From assembly GCA_034509495.1 (NCBI GenBank), contig CM067513.1:23200280-23264279 (forward strand): a stretch of DNA of 64,000 nucleotides. The letters are read 5' to 3'. Positions 47,095 through 58,690 of this stretch are shown here, in pieces (the first letter of the stretch is position 1; every line of letters begins with the position of its first letter). The DNA is from Acestrorhynchus altus. Lineage: Eukaryota > Chordata > Actinopteri > Characiformes > Acestrorhynchidae. The position numbers were made by a program, and so were the translations under genes. A model generated the notes under the pieces. The model did no database searches and had not been told where the DNA came from. It was given only the letters and a program-made list of their open reading frames with translations.

Positions 47095-47310
47095 AATGTT
47101 TTTAGGACAACAGTGGACCTCCGGTCTGTCTGCTACATTAGACATGCAAACGGCTTTCAATAACCCCCACCCCCGCCCCGTGTGTCTTACAGGCGTACCG
47201 TGCTAGAGCTGTTTGGTCTCTCTATATGCAAATGCTGGAGGGAAACTGAACAAGGCTATTTTTCTTGAGATGCAAAGAGGGCGCGTGACAAGGAAGATCA
47301 TTCCATGGCC
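47095..47310. promoter_or_regulatory. candidate conserved non-coding block
   Basis: Complex sequence with TCTCTATATGCAAATGCTGGAG (octamer ATGCAAAT), GGCGTACCGTGCTAGAGCTG and GAGGGCGCGTGACAAGG. Located in the U12 intron about 1.4 kb from the large exon. Candidate enhancer by appearance. Confidence 0.33.
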
Positions 47311-48680
47311 AAAGACAATTGGCTGCCTGTTACTCTTAGAATTTGAATAAAACTTAATATTTTATTAAACATCCTATTTTGCAAATACTGAGTCATTGCT
47401 GTTAAGAGCCCAACTGTGCAGGTGTACATGTTTATTGGACAGAGGAATAGAAGTTGTAACTCTTTAACAAAGGCTAACCATTTAGCCTTAAGCCCTGTCA
47501 TATAAAGAAGTATGAATATTTTTCAAACATACAATCTGTAAAGAGAAGTATAGAATTACCAATTATCCAATGGGATAATGATATTTCCCAGTAATAGACA
47601 ATTACATAAACTTGGTCACTGTTATCTAAACCACTCTATCACAGTTAAATTTATTTGTAAATATTAATAACAATATATATTATTATAGACTAAACTTATA
47701 AATTATTTATAAACTTGTTTTGGTTCTATTTGTACCTAAAATGGGCTCATACAAAGTATTTTATACATCTAGTGGCTTTTCAGCAAAAGGTTGTAAAGAG
47801 GGAAGGGGACGAAAGATAAACAACTACCTGCAAACACCTGTTCATGCCAGAAAAAAGAGATGGATGAAAAGAAAAGATCTGCTGCCAGGCAACAGCTATT
47901 AGTGCTGCAAGTGCTTCCGTCTACAGCAGCTCTTTATGATTGTAAGGAATAAGAAGATTTGCAGATTTCTCTAAAGCAATAAATTGAAGGGGCACTGCAA
48001 AATAAGGGATGTTTTCAAAAAACACTGAATACATGGTAGTTGAGTTCCTCTAATTATTTAAATTTATCAATCCATACACCAATTTATCACAAACTATAAT
48101 GCCCTCCCATGGACAGATATCTTTCTTGTCTTATTAAACATAAGGTGTTAAGACCTCTCAGCAAAGGATCCCACTTGTCCTTTTACTTCCTGGCTTTGAA
48201 ATATGATTTGCTTTGAGCATTTATGTACAAAGTCTTGCATGCGCTGTGATGAAAGAGGGGGTTTTATTGTGAGCCTCTCTGTGATAATGTGAGAACAGAG
48301 AAGAAGGGAGGTATCTTCACCACTGCGGGGCCTTTCAGCACTTCTCCCTATAGCGCACACTTAAAAGCCTCCAACCACAGAGCTCTTTTTAATCTTTAAA
48401 CCCCTGCAGGAATACATGAACACTGCATGGGTTTGAAACATCTGAAACATACAACAGATTGAAACAAATCAATTAACAGTAAACTGAAGTTAAATTGTAT
48501 TCTTTAGCCCATCTGAGAGAATTCCAAAGTTACTGATTCTGCAGGTGTTTAAAAATGCTCTTCTCATCACCCTTCTTATCTACTCCTCCACATATGTTTG
48601 TACTTTTTGTACAAGCAAATCATTATTCCTAACATAAATAAATGGAAATTGCAATCAAGCATTCTTTTGTTAAAGGATAT

Positions 48681-50399
48681 TGTACTTCCTGAATATGGAG
48701 AGATGTCAGACATATCTTGAAGGTCACCGCATTCAGACTTGATGAGTGATAAAGAAAGGCCTTCGGGGTTCCCTGCATGTGTTGGTGAAATGGAACGATG
48801 ATGACTAAGGTGGCTAGATGACATCTTGTTGCGTAGGCTGGTAGTCTCTCTAGACAGGTCCATCGATTCAGGAGAAGATCTATCTTTACCTGCATATGGC
48901 CCAGTGGGTCCACCTAAAGGACTCTGAAAAGGGTAACCCATGAGAGGAAGAGGGAAAGAATGGCGGAAGGACGGAGGGCTGAAGCCCATAGTTGTGGATA
49001 ATGATGATGGGTGCAGAACAGGGTGGTGGTGACCCCCAGGTGTGGGAAGTGATCCAGACTGCTCTGCAGAGTTCTTTTTCACCACTAAAGGCAGGGCTTC
49101 TGTTTGGTCATTTGAATTGGGCAGTTGCATGTTGCCAAAAGTGTCAAGTGGATTAGGAATGATGACATCACCAAAACACTGCAAACGCTGGTTAGTTGTG
49201 TGGAAGTTCGGATTCTCACCATTAACTGCAAAGCGGTCTGGGGTCGTCTGCACAGGTGGGAAAGCCTGAGGAAGAGGGCGCGGGGGCTTTGTGAAGACCT
49301 TTACCACTGTGTCTACAACCTGGGACATGGCAGTATTCAGCTCTTGTTTCAGTGTCTCTGCTAGCTGTTTCCCCTCTGAATGCATGGAAATTGATCCCTT
49401 TCCACGGGAGCCCTCCCGTTTGGGTTTATCTCCCTCTGTGACCAAGGTTTGCTCACGAATGAGTGCTCGGGCTTGATCCAAAAAATGTCCAGGGTCCAGG
49501 TCAGAAATCTCATTGCCTGAGCGTTCTGGAGCACAATCAGGGACACGATTGTCCATTCCCTCAGAACGAAGACTGTCCTCAGATAAGTTTCCGTCTTCAT
49601 CATTCTCTGAGTCGGTGCTGTCATAAATCTGGTAGAACTTTTCCTGCAGCTGCCTGAGCTGTTTTTGCATGTCCTCTAGCTGCAGTTTGAGTTGCCGGCG
49701 CTCTTCTTGTTTCTGCTCTTTGCGAGCTGAGATGAGCTGCTGGAAACTCTGCTGCTGCTGGGGCAATTTCTGCTTGCGCTTGTTTTCTCTGTAACCATCA
49801 CGGGGGCTTGGGGGCTGAGGTGCCTCACGCTCATTCTCACCAGTGCGGAGCGTGACACTAGGAGAGTGGCTCATTCCACGAATGATGTTCTCTACCCGTG
49901 CACGTTTCGCTCTCAGGTGCTCATCTGTCAGGCGATCGATGTCAAACTGGGTCATGGGGGGCCTGCTAAAGGGGGACATGCATTCCTGAGGGCTTCCTCG
50001 TGACGAAGTGCTGCAGGCATCCTCCTGGTGGATCTCTGAGCCAGTGCTGGAAAGACCACTGCTCTGGAAGCTGGGCTCACTGACTCCATTTTTGGTTAAA
50101 TTGTTTTTTAGCAGCTGGGAGATTATGGTGGCTCCAGGAAAAGGCATCATAACATCTTCATAAGAGTTTGCTCTCTTCAGCAACTTGCGGAGCACATTTG
50201 ATTTCTCACTGTCTGCATGCTGTACAACTGAACACTCAACATCTTGCTCAGATCCGTGGGGATTCATGGCACAAAAATTATTTATTTTTGATTGGGCAGA
50301 AGCCACAAATACTGTCCCTACAGTTCGTTTCACTCCAATGTCAACTCTTCTCTTCTTGGTTTGTCTACTTATGACAGCTGTGCTATCATGGTCAGGCAT
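48681..50399 (-). CDS. prox1: prox1 large coding exon (start Met to residue 573)
   Basis: ATG at 50399-50397 (G at -3) opens MPDHDSTAVISRQTKKRRVD, the PROX1 N-terminus with its basic nuclear-localisation segment at 15-20. Nuclear-receptor boxes LRKLL (70-74) and ISQLL (93-97) sit at the same residue numbers as in mammalian PROX1. Further marks are AKRARVENIIRGMSHSPSV (164-182), a Gln-rich stretch, a basic coiled-coil-like region (226-257), the acidic STDSENDEDGNLSEDS (261-276), ETLKQELNTAMSQVVDTVVK (348-367) and the SUMO-type IKSE (Lys554). The exon ends in PYSGST at the U12 donor. PROX1 is a nuclear factor that represses or activates transcription and binds LRH-1/HNF4-type receptors. Residues 30-42 diverge from the remembered mammalian wording, suggesting a derived ohnolog. 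Confidence 0.97.
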
Positions 50400-50467
50400 C
50401 ACTGGAACTCTTATTGTGCCATCTTTCAAAGCCTGTCAGCTGGACATAGCTTGAGAACCTTGTGAGG
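50400..50467 (-). other. prox1: prox1 5' UTR in exon 2, with two tiny uORFs
   Basis: The exon begins after a TTTTTTTTCTTTGACCAG acceptor (CAG at 50470-50468). Within 68 nt before the start codon lie two upstream ATGs with immediate stops: ATGTCCAGCTGA (50447-50436) and ATGGCACAATAA (50422-50411). Each encodes three residues. They could dampen or regulate translation of prox1. Confidence 0.75.
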
Positions 50468-50470
50468 CTG

Positions 50471-51410
50471 GTCAAAGAAAAAAAACAAAACAATAACAAC
50501 TAATGAGTATGTTTAGATATCCAAATTCTTAGCAAAATATGACACAAGAATAACATCACAGGGAATTAAAAGCAATGCAATTAAATGTTTTTTTTTTTCA
50601 ATAAACACTGTCAAAATAAATGTAGAAGAAATATATGTTGAGTACCATTCATCATAACAAATAAGTCATATAATCTACATGATGCAAGATTTGTGTCTCT
50701 TCTTTCAAATAAAGGACAGAGTGCTAATTTAAAATTAATGTTCCAAAAATGCATGAAATGCATGAAAAGAATGGCACTATCAGTGTTACAACCCATTCCA
50801 CCCTGTATTAACACTTTTTTACATTTCATATAAAACACTGAGAATGTTCCTGACAAACTGAGTGTCACAATGTTCACAAAAACAAACCCCCTGTGTAATC
50901 TAATTTCATTCTTTTAAACTTAACTTGTTTCATAAATATACTTGATTCGCTTAAACTTAAAACAAATGGCCCACATGTTCAACAAGATATAAATTAAACA
51001 GCACCTAGTAATAAAAGTAAAATTGTGAGCTTCAGTGTAGAAGTGTAGGCTTTAACACATTTGTTATTCCTCACACTGCTCTAACATAGTTTAAGTGTAA
51101 ATAAAATAAACATTGTTACTGTCTTCCAATGAGTAGGTCATCCATAACTTCCATAATATCCATAACAAAATTTTGCTACAGAAGCTGCCTGTTGGAAGAA
51201 TACAATACATTTGACATTTATATTGCATATTTTTGGTGGATTTGCAACTTTTACTGATGTTTGCAAATATTATTCTTCAATCAAATTTTACACAAACATT
51301 AGGTAATAAGAAAACAGACCAGTAGCTGTTATATTTAACACCTTTATCTAACCTGCTCCTAACAGAGGCCGTCACCTCCAAACCAGAGAAACCTGGAGAC
51401 GACACGCTTT
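50471..51410. other. prox1 intron 1, AT-rich part
   Basis: AT-rich sequence with no repeat or exon recognised; the minus frame 50611-50877 has no domain. Confidence 0.5.
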
Positions 51411-51416
51411 ACTTAC

Positions 51417-51540
51417 ACAACTGCACTGAAGCGACAAACACAAGAACGGACTAAATATCACACGCTAGTCACGTTTAGTGAATGAAATGACAAGAAAAGA
51501 TGCGCTCATGAATACAATTAAGCGCAGTAACTTGACGTCG
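51417..51540 (-). other. possible alternative non-coding first exon of prox1
   Basis: A GTAAGT donor lies at 51416-51411, preceded by CAGTTGT. The sequence upstream to about 51540 is CpG-bearing and includes GGCGACGTCAAG, a CRE-like word. If transcribed it would splice to 50467. Evidence is only the donor motif and composition. Confidence 0.25.
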
Positions 51541-51557
51541 CCAAAACGCTGACAAAA

Positions 51558-51613
51558 GTTTGTGTGTGTGTGTGTGTGTGTGTGTGAGTGTGTTTGTGTA
51601 TATGTGTGTGTGT

Positions 51614-51648
<35 letters not shown>
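51558..51648. repeat. (GT)n microsatellite
   Basis: GT array of about 90 bp with few interruptions, in or next to prox1 promoter DNA. Confidence 0.97.
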
Positions 51649-51649
<1 letters not shown>

Positions 51650-52072
51650 GAGATAAGCGTTTCAATCTGAGAGACAAGTGTCAAACTAGACGTACAGATT
51701 CTTAACAGACAGAGTTACAACAAAGTACAGGAGCAAAAAAGCGCGTCCTAAAGCACAGTGACCGAACCTCCAACCGCACAACTGAGATCCCCGAACAGGA
51801 GTCGGAAACAAATGATTACATGTAGAAAAATGAAATTACATTAGATTAAATATTCTGTTTGCATCCTCAGAAAATGACATCGACGGTCTACGGATAAAGG
51901 CTGATTTACGGGCTTTGAAAAGTGACTAAGAGCTCGTAACCCAAGTCTACAGGGTGTTTGATTGTATCCGGAGTTCGGCGCTCTCTCGGATAAAGGACAG
52001 GCTTCGCCGTTCATCCAGAGAAGAGTTCCGCCGCAGTCGCGTGCTCTGATCACAGAAAACAGGCTTACTTAC

Positions 52073-52180
52073 TCTGCAGGAGCGATGTTCACTGAGCCTC
52101 TTTACAGCACTGTGAGAGAGAACAGAGCGCTGCTCGTCCGTGATGAATATTGTAATTTCTCAGGATAAGCGAGCGCTGTG
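52073..52180 (-). other. prox1: probable prox1 non-coding exon 1, 3' part
   Basis: CTGCAGA|GTAAGTAAG gives a strong donor with GT at 52072-52071. The sequence above it on the minus strand contains GAGCAGCGCTCTGTTC and CATCGCTCCTGCAG, in CpG-rich DNA. Splicing to the acceptor before 50467 would remove about 1.6 kb and leave an untranslated first exon, as in other vertebrate PROX1 genes. The 5' end of the exon is unknown and may lie across the microsatellite at 52192-52292. Confidence 0.45.
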
Positions 52181-52191
52181 TATGTGCGTGA

Positions 52192-52262
52192 GCGCGCGCG
52201 TGCATGTGCGTGTGTGTGTGTGTGCGCGCGCGTGCGCGCGCGCGTGTGTGTGTGTGTGTGTG
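52192..52262. repeat. 71-bp alternating purine-pyrimidine tract
   Basis: Runs of GC, GT and a single GCATGT join without breaking purine-pyrimidine alternation. This is the sequence class with the strongest tendency to form Z-DNA. A GA array follows to about 52292. Confidence 0.95.
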
Positions 52263-52480
52263 AGAGAGAGAGAAATAGAGAGAGAGAGAGAGAGCTCTTG
52301 TGCGCCTCTCCTCTCTCTAGATGGAAATTGACCGCCTCGACGCAGAGCAGCAGCACGAGGCCGGAGCGCGCGCTCCAACAAGATTCACTTTAAGACGCAG
52401 CTGAAGGAAGCAGGAAGACGGCGCGTCATAATCAGTGTGATGTAACGTTCTCACCTACCAATAAGAACAGACCACTGGAT
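52263..52480 (-). promoter_or_regulatory. prox1: probable prox1 promoter region
   Basis: CpG-rich sequence (CGCCTCGACGCAGAG, GCCGGAGCGCGCGCTCC, GACGGCGCGTCATAATC) lies just upstream of the putative exon 1. A CCAAT box on the plus strand is at 52458-52462. No clear TATA box. The open frames on both strands here come from the repeats. Confidence 0.5.
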
Positions 52481-53790
52481 TTGGAGCGATACAAAACCCC
52501 GAACTTCACCGACGTGGACAAAGGTGGGCAGTCAAGAAAAGGCAAGGAAGAGCGATGTGGGTAATTTAAGAACATTACTTGGGTTTTAGCTGCTCCACTC
52601 TTCTGGGCTGACTTGCTGTGCCGACTTATCTGATTGCTTACAGCAAAACATAAGTATGTGTTTTTGTATCACCGTGTGATTATATGATGCTTGGGCAATA
52701 AATACTGACCTCTTTAAAATTCTTGTTCTGTCAAATCAAAGATTGCTCTGCTTATGGTTAAACCCATCTTATTAAGTCCACACTACTCTGTATAGTTTCG
52801 TTATAATTTTATTTATAAATATTAATTGTTCACCATCTTTGAAAACGTGAAATTGATTTATTTATGAATGAATGAATATTTATGGTCTGTCTGGGAACTG
52901 TGTCCTGTACTGATTCCTGCGCCCTTTTCTGATCGAATAGCCATCCTTCACAGATGAGAAGAGGACGTCAGCAGTAGTTTTTATGATTTTTCAAAAAGTA
53001 AAATAAAATGATATATTGTTTTACTATAGACTTATGTAAATTAAGATGGGTTCTGGGATTACATGTGAGTTATGCAAACTTATTAAGATGAACCTAAATT
53101 CGACGGTTGTGGATTTTTTAACATTCTGTAACAGAACATCAGTTCATTAGAGCGTAAAAGATCTGCTTAGTTGGTAGTTTTCCTCCACAAAACATTTTAC
53201 AGATACTTTCAAAAACATAATTCAACCTAATATTATCTTGCTTTTTAGCAGTGAATGCTCTTATCATCCTGTCCGGACAGTTGTAGTCATTGGAAACAGA
53301 CTTCTTAAAGCTCTAACCTACTTTTCTGCGAACACTGTTTGTGCTCTTTGTTACAGTTCAACAGATGGACAGAACCTTTGCTACAGTCCTCTTTTTACAG
53401 TTGTCTTTTTCTAACAGTTCATTATTCTATTCATGACATCTACCGGGATTTAATATTTTGGGAGGGTTAAAGAATCTGAATGGGGTGTAACTTTATATGT
53501 GTAAAAATATAATGGCATATCGTTTGTAAAACATGCATGTCAAATGTAAAAATATAATATTTGAGTATGGAATAGAGCTACCTAACCTTTTAATAATATT
53601 TTTAATGTTAAAATGTTAGAACGGTGAAGCTCGTGTTAATGATCTCATTCTTTTTAAGCAGGTTTAGACTGACATTAATATGATTCACACTTCACACTTC
53701 AGGAAAGGCTTAAATACCTTCCTAAATAAACTTGTCATGTCTATAATTATTCTTTTTTTCTTTATCAGTAACTCTAGCAATATGTTATTT
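52481..53790. other. upstream of prox1, nothing firmly recognised
   Basis: AT-rich sequence with GAATGAATGAAT at 52865. No exon, transposon end or repeat family that I can support. It may contain distal promoter elements. Confidence 0.5.
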
Positions 53791-53793
53791 TTA

Positions 53794-53795
<2 letters not shown>

Positions 53796-53837
<42 letters not shown>

Positions 53838-53990
53838 GTAGTAGTAGTAGTAGTAGTAGTAGCAGCAGTAGTAAATGTAGTAGTATTAGTACATTAAGAA
53901 TGCTAAAATAGCAGTCACATCAAAAATAACGATATGATGATGATGATAATAATAATAATAGTAATAATAATAATAATTGTAATAATAATA
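53796..53990. repeat. (ATT)n, (GTA)n and (AAT)n microsatellites
   Basis: TTA and TAG/GTAGTA arrays at 53796-53880 and a TGA/TAA array at 53937-53990, separated by unique sequence. Confidence 0.95.
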
Positions 53991-53999
53991 CACTGTACA

Positions 54000-54879
54000 T
54001 GTAATTACCTTCCCTAATTTCATTCAAATTAGATTTTTTTGTGCAAGTCAGTTTTGCCCAAGAAAACAATTCAAAACTAAATCTTATCTTCGAATATGAT
54101 CTCGCTTCTCCTCATGCGACTTTTGTCCAAGTTGACACCAGAATTAAGAAACTCCTTTGATCAACACTTTGTTTCTTTGTTGTGCGTGGGAATAAAGGTA
54201 AATATGACGAGCTATTACCAAATTTCGAGTGTACATTATTATGGACGAATAACAGATTTCTGTGTCAACAGTTTTTTCCACGTGTTTGTAGTTCCACTAA
54301 CATTTATCCCCAAAAGGCGTCGTTGGTGCACATGGTGAAAACCTCTTTAGAGCATAAAGGAAATCCTGTCATGCAGAAGAAGACGGCTTCTGTCTGAACT
54401 CCAAATTAATGTAATCGTGTTCACATCTCTGCCGTGAAGAATGACACCCCTCCTATGCTTTTCACAATTTAAAATGATCATATATACGTGGCCCATATTT
54501 CTAACTGTTAAGTGTGAGCATTGTCCAGCAGTGTCTGTCAGAGTGAACTTTTCCTGTTGCGCAGATGTTCTCCAGCTTCTCCACTCACTGCGGGTTTCCC
54601 GACAAAATTCAGTTCGTGTCGAAAGAAATAGAAGCTTACTAAACTTAACAACAACGGAAATGTGGATATTGAAGAATATAATTCCCTTCATGTATGCTGT
54701 ACAAGAGCGATCTTTAGAGATAACTTTCCGAACGTACAGTAAGCGGCAATCCTCATTTGTCTCAGCTTCAGCTTCTTCCCAATAGTTTTCAGCTTCACAG
54801 TTGGGCTGTTACGAACCCATTATTACTCTAATCTCGGTCACAAAATATTAAACACTGAGCAAATGTATCTTGTGTTATT

Positions 54880-54880
<1 letters not shown>
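54000..54880. other. intergenic, nothing recognised
   Basis: Overlapping frames of 70-114 codons occur on both strands between 54096 and 54785, but none has a domain, signal peptide or splice support. Confidence 0.45.
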
Positions 54881-54881
<1 letters not shown>

Positions 54882-54952
<71 letters not shown>

Positions 54953-54985
54953 AGGCGAAGAAGAAGAAGAAGAAGAAGAAGAAGG
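54882..54985. repeat. (TA)n then (AAG)n microsatellites
   Basis: About 65 bp of TA followed by about 28 bp of GAA repeats. Confidence 0.97.
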
Positions 54986-54989
54986 AAGA

Positions 54990-56885
54990 AAAGACGATCA
55001 TATTAATATAATAAAACGAAAGTTTAACAAAGAAATGCAATTCCCTTGATCACTAATTGCATGTCACTACGTTTTTTTGGAGGTACTGGTGGTAATCAGA
55101 TCTAAGTCAGTGTATATGAAATGTAATGGAATGTGGAGTTAAATTATTTTTTACTCTAATAATTCTTACCATATAAAACTCTGCCTGTATCAGTCAAGAT
55201 ACTGTGTACATTTTATTAAAAGTTCCCATTTGGACAACTTTAAGTTAAGTATTCAGCTTTGTGACTGATCCACATTAGCATGTTTTCAGCAGAGCTTAAA
55301 ACATTTGTTAATTATTGAATATCAAACATTAATAACATAAATATGTTTGTAGGCACCATACTACTGAATATATATTTAATGTATATTGTTGAGGGATTGA
55401 GAGGTAGAAAACTGTCACTACACTCCAGAAGAACAACAGCATTATGCATACATTGGGACTAGGATACTGAACAGTATAAGAACATTTGTTATGAGGTTGA
55501 CACTAAAAACATGTACATACACTCACAAGCCCATTTTAGCAAAGATGACATAAACAAGCAATGGATTTTAAATATCAGTTACAAATCACAAGTGTCTTAT
55601 ATGTTCATGCTGGGGCCGATCAGTACCAATAGGCTTTTGATACAAACAGGTTAATAGAACTCCTGTGTCACTGCCTGTAAATGTGAAACACAACTCAATA
55701 ATACTCAATAATATTCCATCATATCTGTGAGGACATTGCAACACACCTCATAATCATATGAGGCAGGTTGTATAGGGAAAAGAGAATATCATGGTAGAGA
55801 TATAATAAGATCTGATTAGGTTTTGAAGTATGAGAACAGATAAAACAGGAATAATACTGTGCTGTAGATGCTCTTGTGTACAAATTCAGCAGAGAGAGCA
55901 TAAAGATTCGAGGTAGCTATTATTCCACACATTAGCGCAGGCTAGCTAAAAGCTCTTATGCTTGGGAAGGGTCTTGGAGGTCTTCAGGAAAAAGGATGAC
56001 ACAGTGAAAGTGGCCAATGTTTAAGGGACCTCTGTTACCAAAAAAAAAAAAAAATGTGGCATGGACACATTTACAAGACACAGAAAGCACAGGTCTGAAT
56101 GTGTGAAAATGATATTGTGATATGGAGCTATTATTGGAGCCAATATCACAGTTCTGAATCAGATTTGGTGCAAAGAGTGCACATAAAGGAGAAGCAGAGT
56201 AAGTGGTCTGAGGATGAATAAAGAACTATCTAAATTATTCAAATTCCTAAGGTGTAGGAATTGGTACAGAAACAAATCTTAGGTATGGTAACAGTAGTTT
56301 TGGAACTAATAAACTTGAGTTTTTATGACCACATATCTGACTAGGCACCAGCTACATGCTCAAAATCTCTCCAAGAGCATGGCATAAAATCATCCAGGAA
56401 ATGAAAAAGAACCCAAGAACAACATGAGTCTCTTTCTTAGGCTGTTCATTACTCAATAACCAACCAAACCTTCAACCAACCAACCAACATTCCTTCAACT
56501 ATGTATGTACAGTTGTACCACAATAGTCTCTGGATTGGACCAAACCAGAAGACACAATCAAAGCACACACAAGCTAGGCTATCTCACAAGGAAGAAAAGA
56601 TATTTTCCTTTTAGAATAGTAAATTCCACCAAAATGTTGCTCTAGATTTTCAGTGGTCAATCAAATATACACAAATTATTTGTCATAGTAATGACCAGAA
56701 AACAAACAAAAAACTACAGAAATTATGAGGAGACACTGAAAATATATGAGAGTGCATATATATCACTGCAATTCATTTAATATATTGGCCTATATTCATA
56801 TAATTTACCCAAAAGTGTGCCTTACGTAGATTAAGCTAATATAATTCTGAGGAATTATAGAACTAACTTACTACTCACCCTCATG
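54990..56885. other. intergenic, nothing recognised
   Basis: AT-rich sequence; a poly-A run is at 56040-56054 and CCAACCAACC repeats are at about 56460-56490. No supported gene. Confidence 0.5.
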
Positions 56886-56886
56886 T

Positions 56887-57076
<190 letters not shown>

Positions 57077-57079
57077 CTG

Positions 57080-58550
57080 TGTGTGTCTGTGTGTGTGTGT
57101 GGCCTCACTAGTGTGTATGTGTGTGTTTTTTCTGCATGGATGGTTGCAGATTAAATGTTTTTCCCAACACAAGTGTGTCTGTCTGTCTCTTTTCTGCTGG
57201 AATATTAAACATATCTAAAAAGTCTTAAATAATAATCCCAACCAGGACTGTTTCTGTATTTTGATTGTATTGTGACAAATCTATTTGCTTAGTAGCATAG
57301 TACTCAGGGTTAGAATTAGGTTTGGGGACACCTTGTTGGGGGGTTGGTGGGGGGGATTGGGGGGATGCACATGAAGTCAATCATTTCCTGTCAGCATGTG
57401 GGTCATTTAACCTTGTTGGAGGCCAATGTGTTCTGTGTCTCCTCCCCCTTTTCCATCATGTACTTATTGAAACAAGGGCCATTTCTCCATATGCATTTTT
57501 TGTGTATTCTATGGTCCTCATATTCTTGCCAAATATCATTTTCCGAAGTTGCATTTTAATACACCAGAAAGAACTTACCAAGAATGTTAAATGTTCCTGG
57601 ATTTTTTCTAGTTACACCCTGAAAACAGAGGATTCATCAATTTGTGACTTGAGGGATTGACTGTTTCATTTGAAACAAACAATTATTTTTTATACTGCTA
57701 TGCCATAAGGAATGTAGGTTTAGCTTAAGAGAACCATTCTTAGTGTTCTTGGTACTGAGAAACACCCACACTGTTATCAGCCCTGCCCCCTTATTACTGT
57801 TGCCAGGTTTTTAATATTCTGTTTTTCAAGAAGAGATTTAAACACCAAAACCACCACTTGTACAAAAACTGAAACAGTATTTGAGTAATACACAAATTGG
57901 CAACATTCTACTGGATGCATTTTTTCTAAAAAGGTTAGCTAACTGTCCAGAGCAGCAAATGAGCAGTCTGTACTACCATTAAAGGACTAGTACCAGTGTA
58001 AAAAAACAACACAACAGCAAAGCAACTGTAATCAACTACAACTACAACTACATCACATAAATCCAAAGTGTCATTGCTACTGAGTGTGGGTGCTTTTTAT
58101 GCTTAAATAACCTCATCGCACAAGCATTGCAGTCAATCACTACATTCTCAACTTCACATACCTACAGGCAGTATCCTAGCTGGTTAGCTGACTGTGGAAT
58201 GGTGATTGTTCCATTTTCATTTGTGTATTTGTAGGGAGAGACAGTGATAATATCAGAAGGATCCAGACATTAATAAAAAGTATGCATGCAAAGGTAAACC
58301 CACATTAAAGGTAAGCTCCAAAAATGCTGGGTTAAAAGCACCAGTTTGGGTAATTTTCCCAACTCTTTGTTGAGTCACTAAATAAGAGAACAAGTGGGCT
58401 GTTTTTTAATTTTTATTTTAACATTATATATGGATAAGTCATAACATTAGAGAAAAACATTTGATTATCTTCATCTTCAGTGTCTCCTGTTCAGGGTGGA
58501 TATATTAGTCAACAACATATTTTAGTAAGACAAGAACCAGACTGAAATGT
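57080..58550. other. intergenic, nothing recognised
   Basis: The plus frame at 57322-57660 contains a short hydrophobic stretch but no conserved motif. A G-rich run (57340-57365) is present. No gene called. Confidence 0.45.
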
Positions 58551-58554
58551 TCTA

Positions 58555-58690
58555 GACCAGTGTTTCCCAACCCTGTTCCCGAAAGCACACCTCCTCTGCA
58601 TATTTTAGGTCTTACCCTACTCCACACATGCCTAATGCAACTAATCAGCTCATTAACAAGTGCTTCAGAGTTGCAAGGGGTGTGTTAAAG
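58555..58690 (+). repeat. short fish interspersed repeat, copy B
   Basis: CAGTGTTTCCCAACCCTGTTCC, CTACTCCACACATGCC and CAACTAATCAGCTCATTAACAAG are typical of a very common teleost non-autonomous element, related to 20700-20885. Confidence 0.65.

Larger units (their letters stand above)
44830..48680 (-). other. prox1: prox1 U12-type intron (AT...AA ends)
   Basis: The donor at 48680-48672 reads ATATCCTTT, the minor-spliceosome consensus. The branch site TTCCTTGAC is at 44852-44844. No polypyrimidine tract typical of U2 introns is present. Only an AA-ending 3' site joins SGST to IQEGL in frame without losing residues. A U12 intron at a similar place, upstream of the homeodomain, is known in Drosophila prospero. 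The intron is 3,851 bp and contains several CNE-like blocks. Confidence 0.8.

Noticed and set aside
48576..48680. Extension of the large prox1 frame beyond SGST to a stop
   Set aside because: The 34 extra residues are intronic; the U12 donor ATATCCTTT and the next exon's IQEGL continuation show where the exon ends.
50400..50429. Frame start ten codons upstream of the prox1 Met
   Set aside because: That position is a TTG codon; the conserved protein begins at the ATG of MPDHDS.
54096..54785. Several 70-114-codon frames upstream of prox1
   Set aside because: Antiparallel overlapping frames without domains, splice sites or start context; likely chance.
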